From: Croceimicrobium sp965658965
GTDB lineage: Bacteria > Bacteroidota > Bacteroidia > Flavobacteriales > Schleiferiaceae
Assembly: GCA_965658965.1 (NCBI GenBank)
Contig: CBFHVV010000027.1
Span: 1 to 35,885 of the forward strand
DNA length: 35,885 bases
Direction: 5' to 3'
Shown here: positions 1 to 9,425 of the stretch, in pieces
Numbering within the stretch: position 1 is the stretch's first letter
Layout of the letters: each line of letters begins with the position of its first letter
Notes under the pieces: generated by a model
Databases searched by the model: none
The model's input: the letters and a program-made list of their open reading frames with translations, nothing else
What the model was told of the DNA's origin: nothing
Program-made: the position numbers and the translations under genes

Positions 1-389
1 TACTTCCTTAGCAGGGGCAAGTAAACGGCCATACTGAGCCCTTCTAACTGAATAATGTCAAATTGTTTGTTCCTCAGCTTTGCCTTTAAAGCGGCTTCCA
101 TCTTTGGCTGATTAAAGCGCGAAACGTGATAAGCTTGCCCGTTTAAAAGATTTAAGGCGGCGCTCAATGGCTTGACGTCCGTATCTACTTCTACGGCCTC
201 GAAATCTAGTCCCTCGGGAAGGTGTGCTTTAATTTCTTCGGGCCTGCGATAGTGTTTTTTAGTATTTAAACTGATAAGACTTAAAGAAGCACCGTTTAGT
301 AAAAGTGCATCAATCATGCTGCGTATAGCAATGGTACTACCGTCGTTAGAAGGAAAAGGAACTTTATTGCTTAGGAGCAGAATTTTCAC
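1..389 (-). CDS. Glycosyltransferase family 4, N-terminal part (cut by window edge)
   Basis: The minus strand reads open from a GTG at 389 to the window edge, giving 129 residues without a stop. The product begins MKILLLSNKVPFPSNDGS, the usual opening of Bacteroidota GT4 (GT-B fold) glycosyltransferases, where a PxPxxDG loop follows the first beta strand. Such enzymes move sugars from nucleotide donors onto lipids or polysaccharides at the cytoplasmic face of the inner membrane. The C-terminal half, with the donor-binding site, lies outside the window. The GTG start overlaps the end of the LptF/G permease gene by 26 nt, which suggests translational coupling. No ATG start fits the conserved N-terminus. 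The family call is fairly secure; donor and acceptor cannot be told. Confidence 0.75.
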   Translation of the reverse strand, partial: MKILLLSNKVPFPSNDGSTIAIRSMIDALLLNGASLSLISLNTKKHYRRPEEIKAHLPEGLDFEAVEVDTDVKPLSAALNLLNGQAYHVSRFNQPKMEAALKAKLRNKQFDIIQLEGLSMAVYLPLLRK

Positions 390-1863
390 GGGATACTTCT
401 CTAGATTTTCGCTTGACAAAGATGTTCGAAATTTTCTGAAAAGGCTTCATATAAACCTCAATATTGAAAATCACACTATCCGTGGCCGATTTGTAGGTAA
501 GCCAAAAACCAATGGGAAGTAGAATAAAGTTTGCAGTCCACATGGCTTGAAAGGGAGTCCAGTACATAAAGCGTCCTAATTTCTCGAAGGAAAAGCTAGT
601 AACGTGATAAACAATAAAAATAAAAACACTTACTACCACTGGCATTCCCATGCCGCCCTTACGAATTATAGCTCCTAAGGGAGCACCAACAAAAAAGAGA
701 ACGATTACGGCAAAAGAGACGGAAAACTTTTTTTGCCATTCTAAAACATGGCGGGTAATAATTAATTTTCGCCAATCATATTGCGCTTTAGCATTACTAA
801 AATAGGCTTTATTACTACGGGCAATGCGCAGAGAGTTTTGCAGAATACGCGCATGCATATTTTTCTCAAAATTATTAAGAAGGGTATCATTCAAAGAAGT
901 GATTGTGCTCATGCTAAGCGTGTCAGCTTGCCCTATTCGCTCATCCTCAGGAATATCCTTGAGATCTTCGTATGCATATTTAGCAATCATTTGTTTTTCA
1001 AAGTCACCCTGGATATCGCGTAAGGTGCTATTAAGACTATCTACGGCCTCATCTAGCTGCCTAATATTAAGCATGTCGAATTCTTTGCGGCCAGACTTCC
1101 GCAAATCGCCCGCTTGGAAATCAATCAGATTAAAGCGAATGAGGCTTTCTTGGAAGTTTGATTTTACGAAGGGTTTATTGTCGCGATCTTTTGCTTTGGC
1201 AGGATTGTGATCTTCATAGGAATGGCCATCGTAGAGGAAGATTTCTAAAAACTGCTCGTTTGGCGTAACTTGCATCTTACCACTATCGGCAACAATTACC
1301 TTGGTGTTTCCTCTTCTTTGGGTATGATCGTAAATTATTACATCGGTAAGTAAATTTTGATTCTCCCCATATTTTTCCCCCACCTTTATAGAAAAACCCT
1401 CTATTCCTTTGTAAAACACGCCTGGCCTAATACTTAGAGCCGGTTTTTGGTTAGCGATATTCCGACGCAAGGTTTCACTCCTCAAATTTGCGATGGGAAT
1501 AATGTAATTGGCAAATAAAAAGGCTCCTACACTAAGGCAAACTATAAATACAAATAAAGGTCGCATTACCCGAGCAAGGCCTAAGCCAGATGATTTCATT
1601 GCCGCCAGCTCATTATTCTCTCCTAATGTTCCTAATACCATAATTGAGGAGAGTAGTACTGCCAAGGGCAAAGCCATGGGCACGAGTGTAGCAGAGGTAT
1701 AAAATAGCAGCTCGGCGATGTAATACCATTCTACGCCGCGCCCCACTAGATCGTCAATGTATTTCCAAACAAATTGCATCAAAAGGAACAGAATCATCAC
1801 AAAAAAAGTGATGAGGAAGGGCCTAAAGAAGCTTTTTAGGACAAAGCGATCGATTATTTTCAT
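364..1863 (-). CDS. LptF/LptG family permease (YjgP/YjgQ)
   Basis: A 499-residue inner-membrane protein with the family layout: three membrane helices in the first ~122 residues, a periplasmic beta-jellyroll-like domain (about 125-375), then three helices at about 379-400, 408-428 and 438-458. In LptBFG, two such subunits extract lipopolysaccharide from the inner membrane and pass it to the periplasmic bridge. The periplasmic domain is longer than in E. coli LptF/G (total about 360 residues), which is usual for Bacteroidota members; these often occur as single genes, so F and G are hard to tell apart. The start codon overlaps the stop of the LolA-like gene by one base (TAATG), indicating coupled translation with that envelope-biogenesis gene. 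Confidence 0.88.
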   Translation of the reverse strand: MKIIDRFVLKSFFRPFLITFFVMILFLLMQFVWKYIDDLVGRGVEWYYIAELLFYTSATLVPMALPLAVLLSSIMVLGTLGENNELAAMKSSGLGLARVMRPLFVFIVCLSVGAFLFANYIIPIANLRSETLRRNIANQKPALSIRPGVFYKGIEGFSIKVGEKYGENQNLLTDVIIYDHTQRRGNTKVIVADSGKMQVTPNEQFLEIFLYDGHSYEDHNPAKAKDRDNKPFVKSNFQESLIRFNLIDFQAGDLRKSGRKEFDMLNIRQLDEAVDSLNSTLRDIQGDFEKQMIAKYAYEDLKDIPEDERIGQADTLSMSTITSLNDTLLNNFEKNMHARILQNSLRIARSNKAYFSNAKAQYDWRKLIITRHVLEWQKKFSVSFAVIVLFFVGAPLGAIIRKGGMGMPVVVSVFIFIVYHVTSFSFEKLGRFMYWTPFQAMWTANFILLPIGFWLTYKSATDSVIFNIEVYMKPFQKISNIFVKRKSREVSRENSAPKQ

Positions 1864-2510
1864 TATTCGCTAATGTAGAAGTCTTGGTAGTCTGCGCGAT
1901 TAAAACTAAAGTAATTGGCAGGTAATTGAGGCTTGCTATCAAAACGCTTCACCTTTAAGGTGGTGATTGTGCCATTAGTGCCAAATTGTTTTAGACTATA
2001 TACATGGTTTGTTTTTGACTCAATACCGATAATAATTTTCTCTACCGTAAGAGTGTTGATCGGCTTAAGAATAATATGCTGAATGCTGGTGCCTTCAATT
2101 TTGTTGCTCTCTCCCATCTTGTAGCTGTAGCCTTTAGAGAAAGAACTTAATATTTTACTGGGACTAATCCCTTCATCTTCTTCCTCATTATCGTAGCTGC
2201 TAATCTGTACTTCTTCATCTTCACTTAGAATATTGTAGAGCTTATTGCCAGATCTAATTTGCTCTATGCCCTCAATTTTAAGGTGATAATCGTCTCCTTT
2301 AATAGCGATGGTCCCTTCTTGTACTTGTTTTACCGGTGGCTCTACTTTCACATTTTCGAAAGTGTAACTAAAGTCTAATGCAATGCTAGGGTAAGACTTC
2401 ATTTTAGTAGAAGACTTTTCCAATAAGGCTTTCGCCTCCAGGTTACTGGCTTGAGAAAAAACGGTAAAGCTTAAAAGAAGGGCGCCACTGAGGCTAAAAA
2501 ACTTAGACAT
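1863..2510 (-). CDS. LolA-like outer-membrane lipoprotein carrier
   Basis: A 215-residue protein with a signal peptide (about 1-21, ending FSQA) and a LolA/LppX-type body: a helix containing 'ALLEKSSTKMKSY' followed by alternating beta strands. Proteins of this fold carry lipoproteins across the periplasm from LolCDE to the outer membrane. A run of acidic residues (about 98-113) forms an exposed loop. The gene lies 5 nt downstream of ftsK and overlaps the LptF/G permease gene by one base. The ftsK-lolA-lptF order is, to my knowledge, common in Flavobacteriia. The exact lipoprotein partners are unknown, and the Bacteroidota family is divergent from E. coli LolA. Confidence 0.8.
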   Translation of the reverse strand: MSKFFSLSGALLLSFTVFSQASNLEAKALLEKSSTKMKSYPSIALDFSYTFENVKVEPPVKQVQEGTIAIKGDDYHLKIEGIEQIRSGNKLYNILSEDEEVQISSYDNEEEDEGISPSKILSSFSKGYSYKMGESNKIEGTSIQHIILKPINTLTVEKIIIGIESKTNHVYSLKQFGTNGTITTLKVKRFDSKPQLPANYFSFNRADYQDFYISE

Positions 2511-2515
2511 AAATT

Positions 2516-5050
2516 TTATTCTGATTTATTTTGGTGATTCAACAACTGTTCCAAAGCCATTTCATCTGGAATTAATACTTCACGGGCTTTAGAACCTTCA
2601 AATTGGCCTATAATTCCAGCGGCCTCTAATTGATCAACAATTCTACCTGCGCGGTTATAACCAAGCTTTAATTTACGCTGCAGCATAGAGGCAGAACCTT
2701 GTTGACTATTTACTACTAAGCGGGCAGCATCATTAAATAAGGCATCTCGCTCTGAGGGGTCTAAAATGTCAACGCCTACATTTCCGTCTTCATCGGCTCC
2801 CTTATATTCGGGCAATTGATAAGCTTCGGGGTAGGCCTGCTGATTGCCGATGAAATCGGTTATTTCTTCTACTTCGGGGGTATCTACAAAAGCGCATTGC
2901 AAACGAATCAAGTCCGAGCCTTGACTAAGAAGCATATCCCCCTTACCGATTAACTGCTCTGCTCCGCCGGCATCTAAAATAGTGCGTGAATCAATTTTAG
3001 AAGTAACTCTAAAGGCACAACGCGCGGGGAAGTTTGCTTTTATAATACCAGTAATTACGTTAACCGAAGGTCTTTGGGTTGCCACAATTAAGTGAATACC
3101 AATCGCACGCGCTAACTGAGCTAAACGGGCGATGGGTGTTTCTACCTCTTTACCAGCGGTCATTATCAAATCGGCAAACTCGTCTATTACTAAAACAATA
3201 TAGGGTAAATAGCGATGTCCATTTTCAGGGTTCAATCGCCTTTGAATAAACTTGGCATTATACTCCTTAATGTTTCGCACCATGGCATCTTTAAGTAGGT
3301 CGTAGCGCTGGTCCATCTCAATACAAAGACTGTTAAGCGTATGAATTACTTTGGTGGTATCGGTGATAATAGCGTCTTCAGTATCGGGTAATTTGGCTAA
3401 ATAGTGACGTTCAATTTTATTAAAAAGGGTCAGTTCTACCTTTTTAGGATCAACCAAAATAAATTTAACCTGCGAAGGATGCTTCTTATAAAGCAAGGAA
3501 GTTAGAATAACATTTAGTCCCACCGATTTACCCTGTCCAGTTGCACCAGCCATTAAGAGGTGAGGCATTTTGGCGAGGTCCGCGACGAAGGTTTCATTGC
3601 TAATGGTTTTACCAAAAGCAATGGGTAGTTCCATTTCGTTTTTCTGAAATTTTTCCCCTGCAATTAAATTTCGCATTGGCACCACCTGAGGATTGGTGCT
3701 GGGAACTTCTATACCAATGGTTCCTTTGCCAGGAATAGGGGCGATAATACGTATGCCTAATGCTGCCAAAGAAAGAGCAATGTCGTCTTCTAGGTTTTTA
3801 ATTTTGCTGATGCGCACACCAGGTGCCGGAACAATTTCATAGAGAGTAACGGTTGGACCAATAGTGGCTTTTATTTTCGAAATCTCAATCTTGTAATTAT
3901 TGAGGGTTTCAACAATTTTATTTTTATTCTCCGCTAATTCCTGATCGTTGCGAATAATATTGGTGCTGCCAAAATCCCGTAATAGCTCTAGTGGTGGCAG
4001 CTTAAAGCGAGAAAGCTCTAGGGTAGGGTCGAATTCACCGAATTCTTTTAATTTTCTGTTCAGCTCCCGGGCTGTAAGTTCTTCCTCGGTTTCGGCAGTA
4101 GTAACTTCAAATTCCTCTGTTTCTTCTGTTTCCGCTAAGTTATTTTGGGCTTCAGTTTCCTTAGATGGACCTTCATCCTGCACTGTTTCTTCCAACTCAA
4201 GTTCTAGGTTCGTATCAGTGTCTTTCGTTAATTCATTAGTTTCTATTTCTAAATCGAGATCAATTTCGCTGCTATGATTCTCGCTACTCTTTGCTTCTTC
4301 GGGCGCATCTGCCGTAGAGCGAAATTTGTCTAGTACTGCTGTTTTATCTTTCTCTACAGCTGTTGGTATCTCTTCAGGGTCTGCAAGTTCGGAAAGTGAG
4401 TTTTCTAAATTAGTTTCTGCCTCAGTGGCTAATTTTTGGGGTTTAAATTTGCCAAAGAAGTTTAGTACTGTTTCGCCTGTCCATTTATAACTGATACTAA
4501 GGAAAACGAGCAGGCTAATTGCTAAGATGATTATGGTTCCTACGGGTCCTGCTAAAGAGCCTAACCAAGTTACGAGCCAGTAACCGGTGGCACCTACTAG
4601 TTGACCTTCACTGGCTAAGAAAAAGGCGAGACTGGTTGGTATCCAAATAAGGAAAAAAAGTATGGAAGCGCTTGCTTGGCGTAAAGAGTTGATTTTTAAA
4701 TTAAAAGCTAAACGTAGGCCTAGTAAAGTGAAATACCAACAAAACAGAAAGGCAGCTAAGCCAAACCATTCAAAGATAAATTGGTGGGCCAAAGCAGCAC
4801 CAAATTTCCCAAACAGGTTTTGGGCTTGTACGTTCGGATCACTTAAAGCATTCCAAAAATTAAAACGAACCATGCTTTGGTCAGCAGTCCAATTATAGAG
4901 GTAAGAAATGAAAGCACCCATTAAAAAAAGAGCGAATGCCATAAGACTAAGACCGAGAACAAAGTGATTGCTTCGGTTGCTAAAAGCCTTCTGCAACTTA
5001 GTCCAGTCAAATTTAGCTTTTGCCTTAGGAGTCGTTTTCTTTTTTGCCAT
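2516..5050 (-). CDS. ftsK: DNA translocase FtsK
   Basis: An 844-residue FtsK/SpoIIIE protein. The N-terminus has about four membrane helices (roughly 22-45, 82-106, 125-150 and 160-190), followed by an acidic linker rich in Glu and Thr (about 225-340). The motor carries Walker A GATGQGKS (502-509, Lys508) and Walker B VLVIDEFADL (near 620). The C-terminal ~60 residues form the winged-helix gamma domain that reads polar DNA sequences. It pumps chromosome ends through the division septum and activates dimer resolution. I start at the ATG before AKKKTTPKAKAK: an in-frame extension of 15 residues upstream is hydrophobic, atypical for the family, and lies over the promoter -7 box. The gene heads the ftsK-lolA-lptF run. 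Confidence 0.95.
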   Translation of the reverse strand: MAKKKTTPKAKAKFDWTKLQKAFSNRSNHFVLGLSLMAFALFLMGAFISYLYNWTADQSMVRFNFWNALSDPNVQAQNLFGKFGAALAHQFIFEWFGLAAFLFCWYFTLLGLRLAFNLKINSLRQASASILFFLIWIPTSLAFFLASEGQLVGATGYWLVTWLGSLAGPVGTIIILAISLLVFLSISYKWTGETVLNFFGKFKPQKLATEAETNLENSLSELADPEEIPTAVEKDKTAVLDKFRSTADAPEEAKSSENHSSEIDLDLEIETNELTKDTDTNLELELEETVQDEGPSKETEAQNNLAETEETEEFEVTTAETEEELTARELNRKLKEFGEFDPTLELSRFKLPPLELLRDFGSTNIIRNDQELAENKNKIVETLNNYKIEISKIKATIGPTVTLYEIVPAPGVRISKIKNLEDDIALSLAALGIRIIAPIPGKGTIGIEVPSTNPQVVPMRNLIAGEKFQKNEMELPIAFGKTISNETFVADLAKMPHLLMAGATGQGKSVGLNVILTSLLYKKHPSQVKFILVDPKKVELTLFNKIERHYLAKLPDTEDAIITDTTKVIHTLNSLCIEMDQRYDLLKDAMVRNIKEYNAKFIQRRLNPENGHRYLPYIVLVIDEFADLIMTAGKEVETPIARLAQLARAIGIHLIVATQRPSVNVITGIIKANFPARCAFRVTSKIDSRTILDAGGAEQLIGKGDMLLSQGSDLIRLQCAFVDTPEVEEITDFIGNQQAYPEAYQLPEYKGADEDGNVGVDILDPSERDALFNDAARLVVNSQQGSASMLQRKLKLGYNRAGRIVDQLEAAGIIGQFEGSKAREVLIPDEMALEQLLNHQNKSE

Positions 5051-5067
5051 TCTACTAATTGGAACTG

Positions 5068-5095
5068 CAAAAATAAGACAATATTGTAGCCCCAA
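5068..5095 (-). promoter_or_regulatory. Promoter of the ftsK-lolA-lptF run
   Basis: On the minus strand a perfect Bacteroidota -7 box, TATTTTTG (TAnnTTTG), lies at 5075-5068. A -33 TTG at 5095-5093 sits 17 nt upstream of it, within the range reported for flavobacterial promoters. Transcription would start about 10 nt before the ftsK ATG, so the leader is very short and supports the shorter FtsK start. Confidence 0.6.
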
Positions 5096-5151
5096 TAGCT
5101 TGCTTGATTCTATTTACTCACAAGCTAAAATCATCCACTTGAATAAGGTTT

Positions 5152-6006
5152 TTAGCGAACTAACAAGCTATCGGTGCTTTGCCCGGAGAGGATTCCGTAA
5201 CCGCCGGTAACATTAGAGAAAAGTTGCACTGGTTCGCTGAATATACCGTCACTAAATCCATTTGCTGCTTTAGTTACTCTAAAGCGATAATAGGATTCGC
5301 TAATACTGTGAAGTTTAATATTAAGTCCGTTTTGGTTAACAGATTCCATTCGAATATTCACCTCCTTACGCTGTCCATTAAATTGATTATCGTCGAAAAA
5401 GGCATAATTACCATAAGATCTTCCGTCCCCTTCACTAAAGGGATCGTCGAAGGAGTCAAAAAACTCTAAAGTTGGATCGGCAGAGCTAAAGAATAACTGG
5501 TAATTTTGAGAGGGTTCTGTAATTTCAATCCAGTAGTAATTGGCAGTATTAGCATCGTCAAGAAAGCTAAAAGTTAATTCATTTGTAGCCGTGTCGAACT
5601 TGGCACTTTCAATGGTCTTGGCTAAAGGCACGGTCGCGCTAGCACTTATCGGCTCTAGTTTGGGGGCGCTTACTTCCAAGCGATAGGCTTTTCCTGCTAC
5701 AATTTTATGCGAGCTGGTATAGTAGTATTCATCGCTAAATCCGGAGAAACTCTTTTTAGCTTCTAGTGCAAAGGGGCTAGCCGGATGATCAGTAAAGAGC
5801 CATGCACTGTAAATGCTATCTGTTTTTGGTTCTTGGTTGCTCATGGAGTAAACCGAAGTACTTAAAAAGATAATGGGTTCTTTGCCGGCTTCTAATTGGC
5901 CAGAAACCACAATTTTATCACCGGGATTAGGAATTTGGTAATCTATTTCTTTTTCACAAGATGATACAAGCAAGACAAAGGCAAAAAGGGATGCTAGTTT
6001 TTTCAT
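5152..6006 (-). CDS. DUF4249 surface lipoprotein, partner of the TonB-dependent receptor
   Basis: A 284-residue lipoprotein with a short signal peptide and lipobox LVSSC (Cys17), followed by acidic residues (CEKE) of the kind that send Bacteroidota lipoproteins to the cell surface. The body is beta-rich and matches the DUF4249 pattern: an N-terminal immunoglobulin-like part with 'GDKIVVSGQL' and a C-terminal domain ending 'GGYGILSGQS', a typical family tail. DUF4249 proteins are regularly encoded beside TonB-dependent receptors and are thought to act as their outer lids or substrate-binding subunits, comparable to SusD. Here the gene starts 3 nt after the receptor's stop codon, so the two are surely co-expressed. 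The substrate is unknown. Confidence 0.85.
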   Translation of the reverse strand: MKKLASLFAFVLLVSSCEKEIDYQIPNPGDKIVVSGQLEAGKEPIIFLSTSVYSMSNQEPKTDSIYSAWLFTDHPASPFALEAKKSFSGFSDEYYYTSSHKIVAGKAYRLEVSAPKLEPISASATVPLAKTIESAKFDTATNELTFSFLDDANTANYYWIEITEPSQNYQLFFSSADPTLEFFDSFDDPFSEGDGRSYGNYAFFDDNQFNGQRKEVNIRMESVNQNGLNIKLHSISESYYRFRVTKAANGFSDGIFSEPVQLFSNVTGGYGILSGQSTDSLLVR

Positions 6007-6009
6007 CGT

Positions 6010-8334
6010 TTAAAATTTAAATTGGTAAGAGATAGAAGGAATAATGGGGAATAGGCTCACTTGGTTAACGGTTCTGTTGCCTAAGTAATCGTTGCTTAGG
6101 TAAAGGAAGAAGGGGTTTTGACGACTGTAAGCATTGTAAACCGAAACATTCCAACTGGCCTCGCCCCAATTGGTTTTATAATGCCAATTAAAACCTAAAT
6201 CTAAGCGATGATAAGCAGGCATTTTCAAGGAATTTCGATCGCTATAACGGTCGTAAACTTCATTAAAACCATTAGCCGAGGGTAGGTTTATGCGCGCAAC
6301 TGGAGCGGTAAAGCTATTGCCTGTACCGTATATCCAAGTGAGGCCTAGGTCAAAACGTTTACTAAATTGATGGTTGATTACTACACTAATATCGTGGCGA
6401 CGATCATAACGGTAAGGAAACTCTTCGCCATTGTTTAGATTGGCAAATTGTCGGGTGCTCTTTGCTAGGGTGTAGCCAATCCATCCCGTGGTTTTACCGC
6501 GTTTTTTTCTCAGTAAAAGCTCAATTCCGTAAGCTTCTCCGCGGCCGTCTGTCTCCACAGTATTTTGCCAATCGGTGGAGCCAATAAAATTTGCTCCTTC
6601 CTTATATTCAATGAGATTATTCATCACCTTATAATAGCTCTCTGCACTTAACTCATACTTTCCGCCGCCTAAATTGTGGGTGCTACCCAAAGCAACTTGT
6701 TGTGAAATTTGGGGTTTTACCTTAGCGGTAGAGCTGACCCAAAGATCAGTAGGTAAACCAATTCCACTATTTGATAATAGATGAATATACTGGTTCATTA
6801 ATGCGTAAGAACCTTTTAAAGACCAGTCATCACTAACCAAATAGCGCACAGCGGCACGCGGTTGAAGCGATTGGTAAAAAGCATCATCATCGGTAAAATA
6901 GGCAGAGTAGTGCAATCCATAGTTCAAGCGCCAGCGCTCATCAATGCGGTAATCGTCCTCTACATAGGCGAAGAAATCGTTTGCACGAATAACTTTGGAT
7001 AAATTTAAAATAGAGTCGATTTTAACTCCATCAAACTCTTCTGCAATTTGCGCCACACCAGGTTTAAAGGTGTGAAAGGTATAGCTAGCCCCGTATTTTA
7101 AACTGTGCTTATTGTTGAGACTATACTCTAAGTCGTAGCGTAAACCATAATCTCGGATAAGCGAAAAGTATTCGAAGCCATAATTCTCCAAATTGCCGCC
7201 GTTCTGAAATGAGTTTTCAAAACCAATAGAAAATTTATACTGGGTAAAAGTGGCGGTAAGGTTGCTAAATAATTTATCGCTGAAAAGGTGATTCCAACGC
7301 AGCGCAGCCGTATGATTGCCCCAATTTAATTTAGACTCATCATAACCTTCGCTACCACCAAAACTATTATCGTATTCTTGCCGCACACCAAAGTCATCAA
7401 TACCCGTATAATAGCTTAGGTAAAGCCGGTCTTTACGAGAAAAAATATGATTGATCTTAGCGTTTAAGTCTGCGAAATAATAACCAAACTCGGTACCATC
7501 TGGTATAAAGGGGCGTGCTAATAAGTCGTAGTAGGTTCTGCGACCAGAAATCATAAAGGATGTTTTTTCTTTCCAAATCGGACCTTCTAAGGTCAGTTTA
7601 CTGGAAATTAAGCCTAAAGAACCTTCGCCTTTAAACTCGCGGAGGTTTCCTTCTTTCATATCAATCTCTAAAACCGAACTCAATCTGCCGCCAAAGCGAG
7701 CGGGAAAACCCCCTTTAGTAAGACTTACGTTCTTAATGGCATCGGCATTAAATACGGAAAAGAAACCAAAAAGGTGGGAAGCATTGTAAACGGGCACTCC
7801 ATCTAACAAAATTAAATTTTGATCGGGACTGCCACCTCTTACATAAAACCCAGTTGTTCCTTCGTTGCCAGATTGTACCCCAGGTAAGAGCTGAATGGCA
7901 CGTATAATATCAACTTCACCGAGAAAGGCAGGAATCTTTTTAATTTCAGCCACCGAGAGCTGAATCTCACTCATCTGCACTCGGTTTACCTCGGCCTCTT
8001 GAGCGGTAACAGTAACTTCCGAAAGCTGGGTTTGACTCTCCTTCAACTCAATGTCTAGCTTAAGGTTTTCCTGATCTAATTTAATGGGAAAGACTTGACT
8101 TTCGTAACCAATAAAGGAAGCAACAAGATTGTAATCTCCTGGTGGAAGACTGAGCGAATAAAAACCAAAAGTATTGGTGCTAGTACCAATAGATTTACCT
8201 TGGATGTATAAATTGACACCGATTAATCTCTCTTGAGAGTACTCATCTTGAACATATCCACTTACACTTAGATTTTGCCCGCTTATAGAAAGGAACAGAG
8301 AGCTTAATAAGCTGGTTAAAAGAAACTTATACAT
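6010..8334 (-). CDS. TonB-dependent outer-membrane receptor with carboxypeptidase-regulatory-like domain
   Basis: A 774-residue receptor. A signal peptide (1-19) precedes a carboxypeptidase-D regulatory-like beta-sandwich (about 22-105), a plug domain (about 115-235, with 'GFYVRGGSPDQNLILLDGVPVYN') and a C-terminal beta-barrel of about 540 residues ending in aromatic Phe ('SYQFKF'), as expected for insertion by the BAM complex. The protein takes up a ligand across the outer membrane using energy from TonB-ExbBD. It forms a pair with the DUF4249 lipoprotein 3 nt downstream. No nearby regulator, sigma/anti-sigma gene, siderophore or glycan gene points to the ligand, and the receptor lacks the SusC sequence features I would look for in glycan uptake. 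Confidence 0.92.
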   Translation of the reverse strand: MYKFLLTSLLSSLFLSISGQNLSVSGYVQDEYSQERLIGVNLYIQGKSIGTSTNTFGFYSLSLPPGDYNLVASFIGYESQVFPIKLDQENLKLDIELKESQTQLSEVTVTAQEAEVNRVQMSEIQLSVAEIKKIPAFLGEVDIIRAIQLLPGVQSGNEGTTGFYVRGGSPDQNLILLDGVPVYNASHLFGFFSVFNADAIKNVSLTKGGFPARFGGRLSSVLEIDMKEGNLREFKGEGSLGLISSKLTLEGPIWKEKTSFMISGRRTYYDLLARPFIPDGTEFGYYFADLNAKINHIFSRKDRLYLSYYTGIDDFGVRQEYDNSFGGSEGYDESKLNWGNHTAALRWNHLFSDKLFSNLTATFTQYKFSIGFENSFQNGGNLENYGFEYFSLIRDYGLRYDLEYSLNNKHSLKYGASYTFHTFKPGVAQIAEEFDGVKIDSILNLSKVIRANDFFAYVEDDYRIDERWRLNYGLHYSAYFTDDDAFYQSLQPRAAVRYLVSDDWSLKGSYALMNQYIHLLSNSGIGLPTDLWVSSTAKVKPQISQQVALGSTHNLGGGKYELSAESYYKVMNNLIEYKEGANFIGSTDWQNTVETDGRGEAYGIELLLRKKRGKTTGWIGYTLAKSTRQFANLNNGEEFPYRYDRRHDISVVINHQFSKRFDLGLTWIYGTGNSFTAPVARINLPSANGFNEVYDRYSDRNSLKMPAYHRLDLGFNWHYKTNWGEASWNVSVYNAYSRQNPFFLYLSNDYLGNRTVNQVSLFPIIPSISYQFKF

Positions 8335-8448
8335 GGTTTAGGTAGGGTGTTGTTGAAATACTTAACGCATTATAATTTACGAGGGTTGGTCTGCTAAAAT
8401 ACCTTCTCTAATATATCGATAGAGGCTTTAAAGGCTTTCGAAAATACC

Positions 8449-8456
8449 TATTTTTG
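8449..8456 (+). promoter_or_regulatory. -7 promoter box of the arginase-argS pair
   Basis: TATTTTTG matches the Bacteroidota -7 consensus TAnnTTTG exactly. A weak -33 element (TTTA at about 8427-8430) lies 18-19 nt upstream. The box overlaps a possible in-frame TTG start at 8454, which argues for the ATG at 8475 as the true start of arginase and implies a leader of about 12 nt. Confidence 0.5.
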
Positions 8457-8474
8457 CAAACTCAATTACACAAA

Positions 8475-9416
8475 ATGGCTAAACAATTAGAAATCATCGG
8501 TATTATGTCCGAACTAGGAGCTGGCACACGCGGCGCTTCCTTAGGATTAGATGCCTTACAAGTAGCAAGTCTTAAATACGATCGTAGTTTTTTTCAAAGA
8601 CATCCAGAAAAAAAGGTGGCTACCTTAAACCACCGTTTGTACCGCGATGTGCAAGAGCCTTACGCCAAACGTTTGGATGCCATAGCGGAGATGTACCGTC
8701 GTATAGAAAGTACGGTGAGCGGTTGTATTAATCAAGGGAAATTCCCTGTGGTTATTTCAGGTGATCATAGCAGCGCTGGCGGAACCATTGCAGGAATTAA
8801 AAGAGCTTACCCAGATAAACGCCTTGGCGTAATTTGGGTCGATGCTCACGCAGATTTACATTCGCCCTATACCAGCCCGAGCGGCAATGTGCACGGTATG
8901 CCTTTGGCCACAGCCTTGCATGAAGACAATCTAGATTGTCAGAATAATCAACCAGAACAGGAAACTATTTGGCATTGGAATGAAATGAAAGGTTCCAATA
9001 AAAGAGTTTTACCGAAAGACTTAGTTTATATCGGAGTGCGCAGCACGGAGGAACCCGAGCAAGAAGTGATGAGGCGTTATAATATTCCAAATATTACAGT
9101 AGAAGAAAGTAAAAAATTAGGAGCGGATAAAACGGTAGAAAAGGCCTACTCTTACCTCAAAGATTGCGATCTTATTTATGTTTCCTTTGACGTGGATAGC
9201 ATGGATCCTTCTGTAAGTGAAGGTACGGGAACGCCAGTTCCTAATGGATTCTCGGAGATGGAAGTGCGCAATATTCTTTTAGGGCTTTTACGCGATGAAC
9301 GTCTCTGTTGCTTTGAAATGGTGGAGATAAATCCTCTTCTCGATTTGAAGGGAAATAGTATGGCAGAGGCAGCATTTCGCATTTTTAAACCGCTTTACGA
9401 ATCTTTAGAAAATTAA
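8475..9416 (+). CDS. Arginase family protein, probable arginase
   Basis: A 313-residue ureohydrolase, predicted to split arginine into ornithine and urea with a two-manganese centre. The metal motifs are in order: GDHS (His98), DAHAD (Asp123, His125, Asp127) and SFDVDSMDP (Asp239, Asp241). The 'SGNVHGMP' segment and 'EINP' are arginase-like rather than agmatinase-like. One oddity: the residue two after the DAHAD motif is His129, where well-studied arginases have the Asn that holds the substrate carboxylate (DAHADxN). This variant seems common in Bacteroidota but makes the substrate less certain; another guanidino compound is possible. The gene lies 9 nt before argS and shares its promoter. 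An upstream TTG start at 8454 is rejected because it lies in the -7 box. Confidence 0.82.
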   Translation: MAKQLEIIGIMSELGAGTRGASLGLDALQVASLKYDRSFFQRHPEKKVATLNHRLYRDVQEPYAKRLDAIAEMYRRIESTVSGCINQGKFPVVISGDHSSAGGTIAGIKRAYPDKRLGVIWVDAHADLHSPYTSPSGNVHGMPLATALHEDNLDCQNNQPEQETIWHWNEMKGSNKRVLPKDLVYIGVRSTEEPEQEVMRRYNIPNITVEESKKLGADKTVEKAYSYLKDCDLIYVSFDVDSMDPSVSEGTGTPVPNGFSEMEVRNILLGLLRDERLCCFEMVEINPLLDLKGNSMAEAAFRIFKPLYESLEN

Positions 9417-9425
9417 TTAAAAGGC

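Noticed and set aside
316..522. Plus-strand 68-codon frame
   Set aside because: It is the mirror of the glycosyltransferase start and the permease end; no family features.
3948..4277. Plus-strand serine-rich 109-codon frame
   Set aside because: Opposite strand of the acidic FtsK linker, whose Glu codons read as Ser-rich sequence on the other strand.
5051..5095. Longer FtsK N-terminus starting at 5095
   Set aside because: The extra 15 residues lie over the -33/-7 promoter elements and do not resemble FtsK N-termini.
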